A DNA stretch of 64,000 bases. Source: Bergeyella zoohelcum ATCC 43767. GTDB taxonomy: Bacteria > Bacteroidota > Bacteroidia > Flavobacteriales > Weeksellaceae. Positions 9,913 to 18,329 of this stretch are shown piece by piece. A program made the position numbers and the translations under genes. The stretch lies in the NCBI RefSeq assembly GCF_000301075.1, contig NZ_JH932293.1, positions 1,522,287 through 1,586,286 of the forward strand. The letters are read 5' to 3'. Under the pieces are notes generated by a model. That model saw only the letters and a list, made by a program, of their open reading frames with translations. It searched no databases and was not told the DNA's origin. Numbering within the stretch: position 1 is the stretch's first letter; every line of letters begins with the position of its first letter.

Positions 9913-10869
9913 ATGATTCAATTTTACAAAAAAAGGGATTTTGGAGCCTTGATGAATGATACATTTAAGTTTTTTAAGCTGTATGGAAAAAATTATTTTA
10001 AAAACTTTTTACTGCTCAATGGGCCTTTTATTTTAGTACTTATCATCCTCATTTACATAGGCTATGATGTATTTATCAATCCTACTCTGAATGGTAATCT
10101 AGATGACAGAGCATTTTTCTTTGAAGAATATTTGGAACAAAATATTTTTCTTTTTACCATTGTAGGGATTTTGCTACTCATTTTTTTCATCATCATGGGA
10201 ATACTGAATTATATATTCCCTGTTTTTTATATGAAAAAACTTGCAAACTACGGAGCGAAAGAAATTACGATGGATGATTTACTGCAAGAGTTTAAAGGCA
10301 ATGCAAAGAGAATTTTTTATTTTTCCATAGGGACTATTTTTGTTACCGCTCCACTTTTCGGAATCATCTTTGGGCTGGTGTATCTCAGTGTTTTTCTACT
10401 GATAGGTTTATTGTTAATTTTCTTAGTAGGTCCTTTCCTTATCAATGCATTTAGCTTTCATCTCTTTGATTATTTTAATACGGAGAAGAGCTTTTTTGAA
10501 TCCCTTAGTTATGCTCTCAGAAGCCAGTTCAGCTATCCAGATGGACAGCAAAAATCTCCATTCTGGAAATACCTAGGACTTACACTAGTGATGTATTTCC
10601 TCATTAATACCATCTCTACTCTTGTGATGGTATTGCCTGCTATCGTTTTTATTACAGGTTACTATACAATAGATTCTATGGGAAGTATGAGCAATGACCA
10701 AATTTTTATTTTAGGTTTTTCCATCGCTTATATCCTCATGATTTTGGTAAGCATCATCCTTACCAACCTCATTTATGTAGGTGTAGGATTTATGTATTAT
10801 GATAATAGAACTGACCTCCATAGAAAAGAAACACTCTCTGAAATAGACTCCATAGGTAATGATTCGTAA
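9913..10869 (+). CDS. Polytopic membrane protein, DUF4013/GDPD-membrane-domain-like
   Basis: A 318-residue integral membrane protein with about six to seven hydrophobic segments (e.g. FILVLIILIYIGYDVF, FLFTIVGILLLIFFIIMG, VYLSVFLLIGLLLIFLVG) and an N-terminal amphipathic stretch (FGALMNDTFKFFKLYGKNY) typical of proteins in front of DUF4129 in flavobacteria. Function is unknown. It is the first gene of an operon and overlaps the next gene by 11 nt. In related genomes such sets often precede a MoxR ATPase and a DUF58 protein, which are not present here. Confidence 0.7.
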   Translation: MIQFYKKRDFGALMNDTFKFFKLYGKNYFKNFLLLNGPFILVLIILIYIGYDVFINPTLNGNLDDRAFFFEEYLEQNIFLFTIVGILLLIFFIIMGILNYIFPVFYMKKLANYGAKEITMDDLLQEFKGNAKRIFYFSIGTIFVTAPLFGIIFGLVYLSVFLLIGLLLIFLVGPFLINAFSFHLFDYFNTEKSFFESLSYALRSQFSYPDGQQKSPFWKYLGLTLVMYFLINTISTLVMVLPAIVFITGYYTIDSMGSMSNDQIFILGFSIAYILMILVSIILTNLIYVGVGFMYYDNRTDLHRKETLSEIDSIGNDS

Positions 10870-11662
10870 AACATTTTTATACCTCTTTTTTATTTTTTCT
10901 AGCTCCTCCTTCGTTTGGGCTTCCATGGAGCAGGATTCTACCGTAATAGAAACTATAGAACTAGATACTATTATGGCTACTTCTCCTCAAACTAAAAATG
11001 ATATTCTTCTAGATGCGGATTCTTTACTCTTAGCATATCCTAGCTCTGAAAGTACGCTCTTTCCTAAACAGTTTCCACAGCAGTTTAAGAAAAAATACCA
11101 AACCGAAGAATTTAACTATGATAAAAATAAACCTAAAGTATCTATTGCTGCCAAAATCAATAAACTGATTAAGCGGTTTTTAGAAAAAATATTTGGGAAA
11201 ATAGACTTTAAATACGAAAAAGATGTAATCAATTTTCTAGCTATCCTTATTATTGCTGTAGCACTTTACTTCATCATTTATTTCTTCATCAGAAAAGGTG
11301 GACTAGGCATTTTTGGCACCAAGAATAAAAAGGTAAGTACCAATCCTAAAGAATTGGCTGAAGATATCCATGAAATTAATTTTGGTAAAATCATCGCTGA
11401 AAAAGAGCAACAAGGAAAATACCGTGAAGCTATTCGATACCAATATCTATATGTATTAAAAAAACTTACGGATAAAAATCTTATAGAATGGATTCCTGAA
11501 AAAACCAATAAAGACTATGTGAAAGAGTTTCAGCATCCTACACTTATGTATCCATTTCAGCATCTTTCCGCTATTTTTGATTATGTTTGGTATGGAGAGT
11601 TTCCTATTACATCTACACATTATCTGAAATACAAAAATCAGTTTAACGATTTTACCATCTAA
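10859..11662 (+). CDS. DUF4129 domain-containing protein
   Basis: 267 residues with a signal/anchor start (FLYLFFIFSSSSFVWA), an acidic exported segment, a central membrane helix (FLAILIIAVALYFIIYFFI, residues about 125-145) and a C-terminal cytoplasmic DUF4129 domain (EQQGKYREAIRYQYLYVLK ... YVWYGEFP). Function is unknown; the family is linked by neighbourhood to DUF4350 and to transglutaminase/MoxR-type loci. It overlaps the upstream gene by 11 nt and the downstream gene by 1 nt, so the three are very probably cotranslated. Confidence 0.82.
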   Translation: MIRKTFLYLFFIFSSSSFVWASMEQDSTVIETIELDTIMATSPQTKNDILLDADSLLLAYPSSESTLFPKQFPQQFKKKYQTEEFNYDKNKPKVSIAAKINKLIKRFLEKIFGKIDFKYEKDVINFLAILIIAVALYFIIYFFIRKGGLGIFGTKNKKVSTNPKELAEDIHEINFGKIIAEKEQQGKYREAIRYQYLYVLKKLTDKNLIEWIPEKTNKDYVKEFQHPTLMYPFQHLSAIFDYVWYGEFPITSTHYLKYKNQFNDFTI

Positions 11663-12837
11663 TGAAAAAGACTTTTAAAATATACCTTTTCTTCTTTGCT
11701 ATACTCACCGTAGGTTTAGTGGCATTAGAACTTTCTAAAACCGATGTCATTGACTGGAGAAAAAATTTTGACCCTAATGAAAAAACACCTTTCGGGCTCT
11801 TCGTATTGAACGAAGAAATAGATAATATGCTCCAAAAACAATTGACCAAAACCAATGAATCTCCCTATCAATATTACGAAAAAAGAAAGAAAAACTCTCC
11901 GCATAATATCATCATCATTGCTAAGACCATCGATGCTACTTCTTGGAAAAAAGTAGAAAAAGAAGTGGAAGCGGGAGCCCAGCTTTTCTTTTTCTCAGAA
12001 AATTATTATGACTTCCCAGAATTTATCTACAGTAAAACAAGAGCAAGTGCTGTTTATGATTATAACAGCGTTACCATACAGCTTACAGATAAAAAATTAG
12101 CCACAACCAATCTTATTTTAGATCAAAGACCTCATGGTGGGTATTTTAGTAGAGTGGATAAGGGAATAGAAGTTCTAGGAAATTTAGTAGTACAAAAAGA
12201 TAGAGATATCAAGCGTGTTAATTTTATTCGGTTCAAAAAAGGAAAAGGCATGGTGTACATTCACTTGGAGCCACTTTTCTTAACCAACTATTACCTTCTC
12301 AAAAAGAAAAATGAGAAGTTTGCAGAGGCTGTCCTATCTTACATCCCTCCACAAGAAACCATTTGGTTTGTAGATGACTCTACCTTGGCTGTATCTTACT
12401 CTCCTATGAGGGTAATTCTCAGTCATTCCCCTTTGAAATACGCATGGTGGATATTATTGGGCGGACTGATACTCTTTGCTATTTTCACGGCTAAAAGAAA
12501 ACAACGCGTAGTTCCAATAATAGAACCACCAAAGAATAAATCTGCCGAATTTGTAAAAAGCATAGGAAACCTTTATCTCCAAGAAGGAGACTTTCATGAT
12601 ATGATGAACAAAAAAGCACAGTATTTCCTATATAAAGTGCGTACCGAGCTGCTCATTGATACTACACATCTGAATGAAGTTTTTGCTAAACGATTGCACA
12701 CGAAAACCAATCAGCCTATGGAAAAAATCAGCAAAGCCATTGTTCTTATTCAGAAAGCACAAAATCCTTATGCTACCGTTCAAAAGGAAGATTTGGAACA
12801 GCTTAACCAATTGCTGGATGAAATCCTAAGAAAATAA
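11662..12837 (+). CDS. DUF4350 domain-containing membrane protein
   Basis: 391 residues: an N-terminal anchor (YLFFFAILTVGLVALEL), an exported alpha/beta domain of the GATase1-like DUF4350 type (residues about 40-240, with TIDATSWKKVEKEVEAGAQ), a second membrane helix (AWWILLGGLILFAIFTA, about 255) and a cytoplasmic helical tail. The start codon overlaps the DUF4129 stop by one base. Its 3' end overlaps the convergent NUDIX gene by 12 bp, and no terminator was seen between them. Function is unknown. Confidence 0.78.
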   Translation: MKKTFKIYLFFFAILTVGLVALELSKTDVIDWRKNFDPNEKTPFGLFVLNEEIDNMLQKQLTKTNESPYQYYEKRKKNSPHNIIIIAKTIDATSWKKVEKEVEAGAQLFFFSENYYDFPEFIYSKTRASAVYDYNSVTIQLTDKKLATTNLILDQRPHGGYFSRVDKGIEVLGNLVVQKDRDIKRVNFIRFKKGKGMVYIHLEPLFLTNYYLLKKKNEKFAEAVLSYIPPQETIWFVDDSTLAVSYSPMRVILSHSPLKYAWWILLGGLILFAIFTAKRKQRVVPIIEPPKNKSAEFVKSIGNLYLQEGDFHDMMNKKAQYFLYKVRTELLIDTTHLNEVFAKRLHTKTNQPMEKISKAIVLIQKAQNPYATVQKEDLEQLNQLLDEILRK

Positions 12838-13425
12838 CGATTTACACAGTATAAACTTTATATTTTCAAAAGTATTGGCAAAAACTGTAGTTTGGATTTC
12901 TTTTTCAGATTTCCAATCTACCTCCGTAATTCCTTCCTCTATTTGAGGCACCGCTTCGGAAGTTCCGATGAATTTCATTTTATACCAATGCGTAGTCTTG
13001 AGAATTTTTTGAGTCTTTTCACTGTAAATATGATAAGTTTTCCCCACGAAATGCTCCACAGCCAGTTCATCCAAACCGGTCTCTTCCTGCACCTCTCTCA
13101 CTGCAGCATCTTGGATTTCCTCTCCCTTTTCTATTTTTCCTTTAGGCAAATCCCATCTTCCTAATCTTTTGATAAATAATACTTTTCCATATTCATTAGA
13201 AACTATCCCTCCAGCAGCACCTACATTTTTAAAAAAATCAGTAAAGCCTTTCCATACTACTTCTACATCTGGGTGATATAGGCACACTTCTGGCGTAGAG
13301 GTATTCTCCATCAAATCCAAAGCAATTTCTATGGTAGTTGCATTGTCAAATAATAATGATTTAACCCCTTCTAAAGGCTCGTTTGTTAAAGATATTTTTT
13401 TTTCGTTGATGAAAACTTTATACAT
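12826..13425 (-). CDS. NUDIX hydrolase
   Basis: 199 residues with a complete Nudix box (G-x5-E-x7-REVQEETG, in GKIEKGEEIQDAAVREVQEE) at about residues 110-132, preceded by RLGRWDLPKG. It hydrolyses a nucleoside diphosphate linked to some moiety; the substrate is not evident. The N-terminal 80 residues are an extra domain common in Bacteroidota homologues. Start at 13425, with a -7 promoter element just upstream at 13444-13451. It is divergent from the SRPBCC gene with only 31 bp between the start codons. The 3' end overlaps the DUF4350 gene by 12 bp. Confidence 0.88.
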   Translation of the reverse strand: MYKVFINEKKISLTNEPLEGVKSLLFDNATTIEIALDLMENTSTPEVCLYHPDVEVVWKGFTDFFKNVGAAGGIVSNEYGKVLFIKRLGRWDLPKGKIEKGEEIQDAAVREVQEETGLDELAVEHFVGKTYHIYSEKTQKILKTTHWYKMKFIGTSEAVPQIEEGITEVDWKSEKEIQTTVFANTFENIKFILCKSLFS

Positions 13426-13443
13426 TTGCAGAAATTAATCGCA

Positions 13444-13451
13444 CAAAAATA
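13444..13451 (-). promoter_or_regulatory. -7 promoter element TATTTTTG for the NUDIX gene
   Basis: On the minus strand this reads TATTTTTG, matching TAnnTTTG, about 20 nt upstream of the start codon, giving a very short leader. It overlaps the divergent promoter space of the SRPBCC gene. Confidence 0.5.
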
Positions 13452-13456
13452 TAAAA

Positions 13457-13849
13457 ATGAATTTACAAGGAAGAAAAATTGTACTAAATAAATCCGTTTC
13501 AGAACTGCTAACCCTTTTAAAAGACCCTAAAAAGTATGAAGAAATCATGCCTGAAGGTTTACAAAAATTTGAATATTGGGAGAATGGTTTTAAATTTGGT
13601 CTCAAAGGATTACCTGAAATTTCTCTAAAATTAGGCGAAATTACGGATAAAAAAGCTACTCTTGTTTCTGCAAGTTCTAGTTTGGATTTTGAGTTAGCCA
13701 CCCATCTTCACCCTTTGGATGCTGAAAAAACAGAAGTATCTCTGGAGTTCAATGGTAAGTTTAATCCATTTATTAAAATGATGGTAGAGAAACCTCTAAA
13801 AAACTTCATGGAAGCATTAACGGATAAAATAGAATCTATGTTTGGATAA
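13457..13849 (+). CDS. SRPBCC (START-like) family protein
   Basis: 130 residues with a small-ligand-binding START/SRPBCC layout: an N-terminal strand and helix (ELLTLLKDPKKYEEIMPE), several antiparallel strands and a long C-terminal helix (MMVEKPLKNFMEALTDKIE). No catalytic residues are known for this group and its role is unknown. In several flavobacteria, from memory, a homologue follows pyrE beside a NUDIX gene; pyrE is absent here. It is divergent from the NUDIX gene and ends at a bidirectional terminator shared with anmK. Confidence 0.75.
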   Translation: MNLQGRKIVLNKSVSELLTLLKDPKKYEEIMPEGLQKFEYWENGFKFGLKGLPEISLKLGEITDKKATLVSASSSLDFELATHLHPLDAEKTEVSLEFNGKFNPFIKMMVEKPLKNFMEALTDKIESMFG

Positions 13850-13854
13850 TTAAC

Positions 13855-13886
13855 AAAAAGCAAATCTTAGAAAGATTTGCTTTTTT
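13855..13886. terminator. Bidirectional terminator between SRPBCC gene and anmK
   Basis: A perfect 11-bp stem (13858-13868 with 13872-13882, loop AGA) has a T-run on the plus strand (13881-13886) and an A-run before the stem that serves as the T-run for the minus strand. It ends both convergent genes. Confidence 0.88.
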
Positions 13887-14934
13887 ATGGTAGTAATATC
13901 CCCGAACAATGATTTCTACTGCTCCCAGTGGCAGAAGCCAGTACATTATTTTCTCCTCTTAATCTAAGCACCCCCATCAATGCGAAAATAAGAGCTTCTT
14001 TGAAATGTATAATTTCAGGAGATGGAACCAGCCACTCTGTAGAAGAATTTTCCATCAATCTATTGATAATAAAATTATTAAACACACCTCCACCTGTTGC
14101 TAACACTTTTTTTAAAGCATATTGTTCCGTTACATTGCATAGCTGATGTACAATATGCTCTGAAAAGGTAGCTAATGCATCTTGAGGAGCTAAGGAGGCT
14201 AGCAAAGGAAAGATATTCGCTTCTACCCATTCTAAACCTAATGATTTGGGAACAGACTGATGATAATAAGATAAAATATCCAATTGATTTACAATATCTT
14301 GATTTACTCTTCCTAAAGCAGCCATCTTACCTTCCGCATCGTATTCTTTCCCTAGTTTTTGGGCATAATGATTTAAAACGATGTTAAAAGGACAAACATC
14401 AAAAGCTATCCTTCTTTCACTTTGTCTAAAAGAAATATTACTAAAACCACCTAAATTAAGACAAGCATCAAAATCGGAAAACAATAGCTCATCTCCAATA
14501 GGTACTAATGGGGCTCCTTGCCCACCCAGAATTACATCTTGGCTTCTAAAATCATAGACCACAGGATAAGGACAAACCTGCTGTATTGCTCTGCCGTCTC
14601 CTATCTGTACCGTAAATCCTTTCTCTGGCTGATGATGCACCGTATGCCCATGGGAAGCGATGATATCTAACCTTTTAATGTCATATCTATGGATAAAATC
14701 TTGCACTTGTTGCCCCAAATATCTTCCATATGTGGTATTCAGTGTAAATAATTCCACTGCCGAAAGCCGAATGGCAGTAGAAAGCCTCTTTTTCCATTCT
14801 TCGCAATAAGGAAATGTATGAGCATCAAGAACTTCAAAATTCCATTTTTCATCTTTAGAAAAACGGACATACGCTATATCTAAACCATCCAAACTGGTTC
14901 CCGACATAATCCCTATGGCAAAATAACTTTTCAT
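13885..14934 (-). CDS. anmK: Anhydro-N-acetylmuramic acid kinase
   Basis: Phosphorylates and opens 1,6-anhydro-MurNAc to MurNAc-6-phosphate during cell-wall recycling, in the cytoplasm. The 349 residues show the family signatures GIMSGTSLDGLDIAY at the N-terminus, ASHGHTVHHQP, CLNLGGFSNIS, FDVCPFNIVLNHYA and ATGGGVFNNFI, together forming the sugar-kinase/actin-like ATPase fold. Start at 14934. No murQ or other recycling gene is adjacent. The gene stands alone between a bidirectional terminator and a 190-bp gap with no coding sequence. Confidence 0.95.
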   Translation of the reverse strand: MKSYFAIGIMSGTSLDGLDIAYVRFSKDEKWNFEVLDAHTFPYCEEWKKRLSTAIRLSAVELFTLNTTYGRYLGQQVQDFIHRYDIKRLDIIASHGHTVHHQPEKGFTVQIGDGRAIQQVCPYPVVYDFRSQDVILGGQGAPLVPIGDELLFSDFDACLNLGGFSNISFRQSERRIAFDVCPFNIVLNHYAQKLGKEYDAEGKMAALGRVNQDIVNQLDILSYYHQSVPKSLGLEWVEANIFPLLASLAPQDALATFSEHIVHQLCNVTEQYALKKVLATGGGVFNNFIINRLMENSSTEWLVPSPEIIHFKEALIFALMGVLRLRGENNVLASATGSSRNHCSGILLP

Positions 14935-15126
14935 AATTGAGAATTGGATTGGGGTAACTAATTTCTACGAACTATTCTTAAATTTTTATTTTTCTTAACT
15001 TTGTGGAGTTTTATGCCATTTCAAAACACTTTGTCAAAGCACCAAAAATATGGAGTATAGACTATAATCATTACACTTTTGACTTCTAAAGTCTTTATAC
15101 TTTATACATTGTACTTTATACATACC

Positions 15127-16218
15127 TTAAAACGCTATCTCTATTTTTTTAGATTTTACGATACACATACATGGTAATATTTTCCCTTCTTTTTCTTCTT
15201 TTTCTGTGAGAAATTCATTTTCTAATTGCTCCACCTCGCCTGTTATTAGGGTGGCCATACATGTACCACAAATCCCTGATTTACATGAATAAGGAACCTC
15301 CTCCCCCTTTTCTAACAACATCTGTAGCAGTTGGGAAGAATTATCTGCCAAATGCACTGATTTATTTTTTCCGAGATAAGAATAATCCACAGCGATAGAC
15401 TGAATTAAAGGTACCTCCACTTCTATAGGGTAAATAGATTCATGGTAAGATTCAAAAAATTCAAAATGAATATTTTCTTTTCGGATACCATTTTCATAGC
15501 AAGCATTCGCTACTTCTTTTACCATTCCCGCAGGCCCACAAATCAAGACCTCATCCACTGCATCCCAAATGGTAGATTCTTCATCGGTATCATCTAAGGT
15601 TAGAAATTGATTGATAATCAGACTAATTTTCTTCTTATCCACTCTCCCTTGATACAGCGGCTGTGTAGCTTCTTGGCTCAGGAAATAATGTACTTCTAAT
15701 CTCTCCGCATACTGAGTTTTAAGTTGCTCTATTTCATCATGAAAAGCAATATTTTCTTTAGTAGTATTACCATAAAAAAGAAAAACTCTGGTACGAAATT
15801 CGGTATGTAAAATATTTTTGAGATGACTGAGAATAGGCGTAATGCCTATTCCTGCAGCAAATAACAATATAGTTCTAAATTCATCGGGTTTTGAGACTAA
15901 AGTAAACCTTCCCTTAGGAGAGGAAACCATAATCTCATCGCCTACTTGGTAATTTTTATACAAATGTGCTGTGGCTGTTTCTTCCCCATGTATTTTAATG
16001 CCTAAAGAAAGAAATCCCTCATGAGGAGTAGAAGTCATAGAAAAATCTCGCTCTATTTTTTGCTCACCAAACTGCCATTGTAGCGTTACAAATTGTCCTG
16101 AATGATAATGGAATACCGCTTTCCATTCTTCAGGAATTTCCAGTTCCAAAGCAAAACTACTTTTGGTCAGTTGTTTTTTTTTGACTATTTTTATCGGATA
16201 AAATTTTGAATTTTTCAC
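15127..16218 (-). CDS. FAD/NAD(P) oxidoreductase with C-terminal 2Fe-2S ferredoxin domain
   Basis: A 363-residue electron-transfer reductase of the ferredoxin-NADP reductase superfamily, like the reductase of phenylacetyl-CoA epoxidase or ring hydroxylases. Order: FAD domain with RDFSMTS (about residues 55-62), NAD(P) domain with AAGIGITPILSH (about 125) and LICGPAGMVKEV (about 230), then a plant-type 2Fe-2S domain with CKSGICGTC and LPCMC (about 310-355). The physiological oxidase partner is not in the window. It is divergent from the TlpA-like lipoprotein gene with 35 bp between starts. Confidence 0.85.
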   Translation of the reverse strand: MKNSKFYPIKIVKKKQLTKSSFALELEIPEEWKAVFHYHSGQFVTLQWQFGEQKIERDFSMTSTPHEGFLSLGIKIHGEETATAHLYKNYQVGDEIMVSSPKGRFTLVSKPDEFRTILLFAAGIGITPILSHLKNILHTEFRTRVFLFYGNTTKENIAFHDEIEQLKTQYAERLEVHYFLSQEATQPLYQGRVDKKKISLIINQFLTLDDTDEESTIWDAVDEVLICGPAGMVKEVANACYENGIRKENIHFEFFESYHESIYPIEVEVPLIQSIAVDYSYLGKNKSVHLADNSSQLLQMLLEKGEEVPYSCKSGICGTCMATLITGEVEQLENEFLTEKEEKEGKILPCMCIVKSKKIEIAF

Positions 16219-16253
16219 AAAAGATTCAGTTTAATGGTTCAAAAATACAAAAA

Positions 16254-16817
16254 ATGAAATTGAAAGTACTACAAGCATTAACGTTAGCCATCGTTTTGGC
16301 TTCTTGCGGAAAAAAGGACAACACCATTCCTGCGGATACCATAGATATTACGGAAAACTTTCAGCCTAATACCATACAATTAGGTCATTATGTAGTGAAA
16401 GAAAGTTCTGTGGCAGAAATAGAAAAGTTAGTAGGTGAACAATCTAATGATACGCTCTATGTAACCAATTTTTTTGCCACTTGGTGCGGACCATGTATGC
16501 GAGAGATTCCACACTTCAAACAATACAAAGAAATGATGAAAGGGCAGCCTGTTAAGTTCCAATTCGTCAGTTTAGACCCTAAAGAAGACTGGGCAACGGA
16601 AGTTTCTGATTTCGCAGTAAAAAACCAACTGGAAAAAGACATTTTCTTGGTAGATGGGAGAAATATCACACCGGAGTTTTATTCTAAAAATTTTGACCAA
16701 TGGGACGGCAGTGGTATTCCATTTACTCTTTTTAGAAAAGGAAATCAAAAAAGCGAATATTTCGGAATGATGACTGAAAATGAACTGAAATCTCAAATCA
16801 ATGCCTTGATGAAATAA
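16254..16817 (+). CDS. TlpA-like thioredoxin-fold lipoprotein
   Basis: 187 residues. I start at the ATG at 16254 because it directly begins a lipoprotein signal with lipobox LASC (KLKVLQALTLAIVLASCG); the frame to 16206 adds only divergent leader sequence. The body is a thioredoxin fold with an active-site CGPC (FATWCGPCMREIPHF, about residues 78-92). It is likely a membrane-attached periplasmic thiol reductase for cytochrome c or envelope proteins. The FecCD permease gene follows 33 bp downstream and may be cotranscribed. Confidence 0.85.
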   Translation: MKLKVLQALTLAIVLASCGKKDNTIPADTIDITENFQPNTIQLGHYVVKESSVAEIEKLVGEQSNDTLYVTNFFATWCGPCMREIPHFKQYKEMMKGQPVKFQFVSLDPKEDWATEVSDFAVKNQLEKDIFLVDGRNITPEFYSKNFDQWDGSGIPFTLFRKGNQKSEYFGMMTENELKSQINALMK

Positions 16818-16850
16818 TGTGCCTTTCCTGATAACGCACATGTAATTTTC

Positions 16851-17825
16851 ATGAAAAAGAAAAGCTTTAATATACTTCTTGTTTCCCTATTGGTAGGCAT
16901 TTTCCTATCTATAGGGATTAATTTTTCCGTGGGATATGCTCCTATTTCTTTAGCGTCATTTTTCACAGAAGATGACCTCTATCATTCTGTAGCAATGCTG
17001 CGTACCTACCGTGTCCTTGCCATGATATTGGTGGGCATTTCTATTCCTACTTCGGGGTTTATTCTCCAAGAGTATTTCCAAAATCCTTTGGCAGGTCCCT
17101 CTGTATTAGGCATCAGTTCTGTAGCCAGTCTTGCTGTGGCACTTTTTATTTTCGTGTTTCAGAATGTAGAACTCCCTCAGTTCGCCCATTTTAGTGGTAT
17201 GAGTATGATGGCAATCTCTGGGAGTATCCTTATGATGTTCGTCCTTTTAGCTTTTTCTCATCGGTTCAGAGATACTTCCCATCTTATTATTTTTGGGTTT
17301 CTCATCTCTGCCTTAGCAGGAGCTATCATTTCTCTTCTACAACTTTACGCTGAAAATCAACAACTCAAAAATTATATTCTTTGGAGTTTCGGAGCCAATG
17401 CACTGCTAAATGGACCACAAATCATTGTCCTCTCTATCCTCACACTGGTAGGAATTATCTTTTCCTTCTTCACCATAAAACCACTTATAGGAAGTGTATT
17501 AGGAGATCAATATGCCCGAAGTTTCGGAGTCAATGCCGCTCATCTCAAATGGTGGGTCATTACTTCCTCCTCAATACTTTCGGCGGGAATTACTGCATTT
17601 TTAGGGCCTATACTTTTCATAGGAATTGTCATTCCGCACTTTTCTAGGCTCCTTTACAGTCCGTCCCAGCTTTGGCATCAGTGGATACTGAATATGGTAT
17701 TAGGAGTATTGGTTTTACAGGTTTTCTCTATTCTCTCAGAGCTATTCACTTTACCCATTAATGTGATTACCTCACTCATTGGGATACCTGTAATTTTCTT
17801 AATGATGATAAAATCAAAAAAATAA
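16851..17825 (+). CDS. FecCD-family iron/siderophore/cobalamin ABC transporter permease
   Basis: 324 residues and about ten membrane segments. It carries FecCD/BtuC signatures: LRTYRVLAMILVGISIPTSG, FQNPLAGPSVLGISSVASLA and FLGPILFIGIVIPHFSRLL (coupling region). It normally works with a periplasmic binding protein and an ATPase. Neither lies next to it here: upstream is the thioredoxin-like lipoprotein and downstream, after 12 bp, the fRMsr gene. It is therefore an orphan permease whose partners must be elsewhere if it works. Confidence 0.88.
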   Translation: MKKKSFNILLVSLLVGIFLSIGINFSVGYAPISLASFFTEDDLYHSVAMLRTYRVLAMILVGISIPTSGFILQEYFQNPLAGPSVLGISSVASLAVALFIFVFQNVELPQFAHFSGMSMMAISGSILMMFVLLAFSHRFRDTSHLIIFGFLISALAGAIISLLQLYAENQQLKNYILWSFGANALLNGPQIIVLSILTLVGIIFSFFTIKPLIGSVLGDQYARSFGVNAAHLKWWVITSSSILSAGITAFLGPILFIGIVIPHFSRLLYSPSQLWHQWILNMVLGVLVLQVFSILSELFTLPINVITSLIGIPVIFLMMIKSKK

Positions 17826-17837
17826 AAAATAAAAATT

Positions 17838-18287
17838 ATGACTGCTATCCAACAAAGATTATCATTTATTTTACAAAGTCCTTCTGACAATATCGAGGAC
17901 AAACTGCTCAAAGTATGCCAGTTATTGGACGCTGAAATAGAATACTACAACTGGACGGGGTTTTATTTCCGCAATGGAGATAAAGAAGAATTGGTTTTAG
18001 GTCCATTCGTAGGGGCTGCTACAGACCATACCGTAATTCCTTTCGGCAAAGGAATTTGTGGACAAGTAGCCGTTTCTAATGAAACCTTTGTGGTTCCTGA
18101 TGTAAACGAACAAAGTAACTACCTAAGCTGCTCCATCGATACCAAAGCAGAAATCGTGGTTCCTATTATCAAAGACGGTAAAAATATTGGGCAAATAGAT
18201 ATTGATTCCCACACGCATAATCCTTTTACTGACGAAGATAAAGCCCTCTTAGAATGGCTCTGTGAGGAGGTAGCCAAAATCATGTAA
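17838..18287 (+). CDS. Free methionine-(R)-sulfoxide reductase (GAF domain)
   Basis: A 149-residue single GAF domain protein that reduces free L-methionine-R-sulfoxide. Of the three family cysteines, the one in KGICGQVA and the catalytic one in NYLSCSIDTKAEIVVPI are present; the non-essential middle cysteine is replaced. Substrate-pocket acids (SEIV/AEIV and DIDS) are conserved. It starts 12 bp after the permease stop and is probably cotranscribed with it. Cytoplasmic. Confidence 0.85.
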   Translation: MTAIQQRLSFILQSPSDNIEDKLLKVCQLLDAEIEYYNWTGFYFRNGDKEELVLGPFVGAATDHTVIPFGKGICGQVAVSNETFVVPDVNEQSNYLSCSIDTKAEIVVPIIKDGKNIGQIDIDSHTHNPFTDEDKALLEWLCEEVAKIM

Positions 18288-18303
18288 AACTTAAATTTTT
18301 CCC

Positions 18304-18311
18304 TAAATTTG
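18304..18311 (+). promoter_or_regulatory. -7 promoter element TAAATTTG of uvrA
   Basis: Matches TAnnTTTG 19 bp before the ATG at 18330. It overlaps the upstream candidate start at 18309, which argues for 18330 as the true uvrA start. Confidence 0.6.
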
Positions 18312-18329
18312 CGAGATTCAATTGCTTAT

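Noticed and set aside
14996..15003. TAACTTTG promoter-like element on the plus strand
   Set aside because: No plus-strand gene or RNA-like structure follows for more than 1 kb; a chance match is likely in AT-rich DNA.
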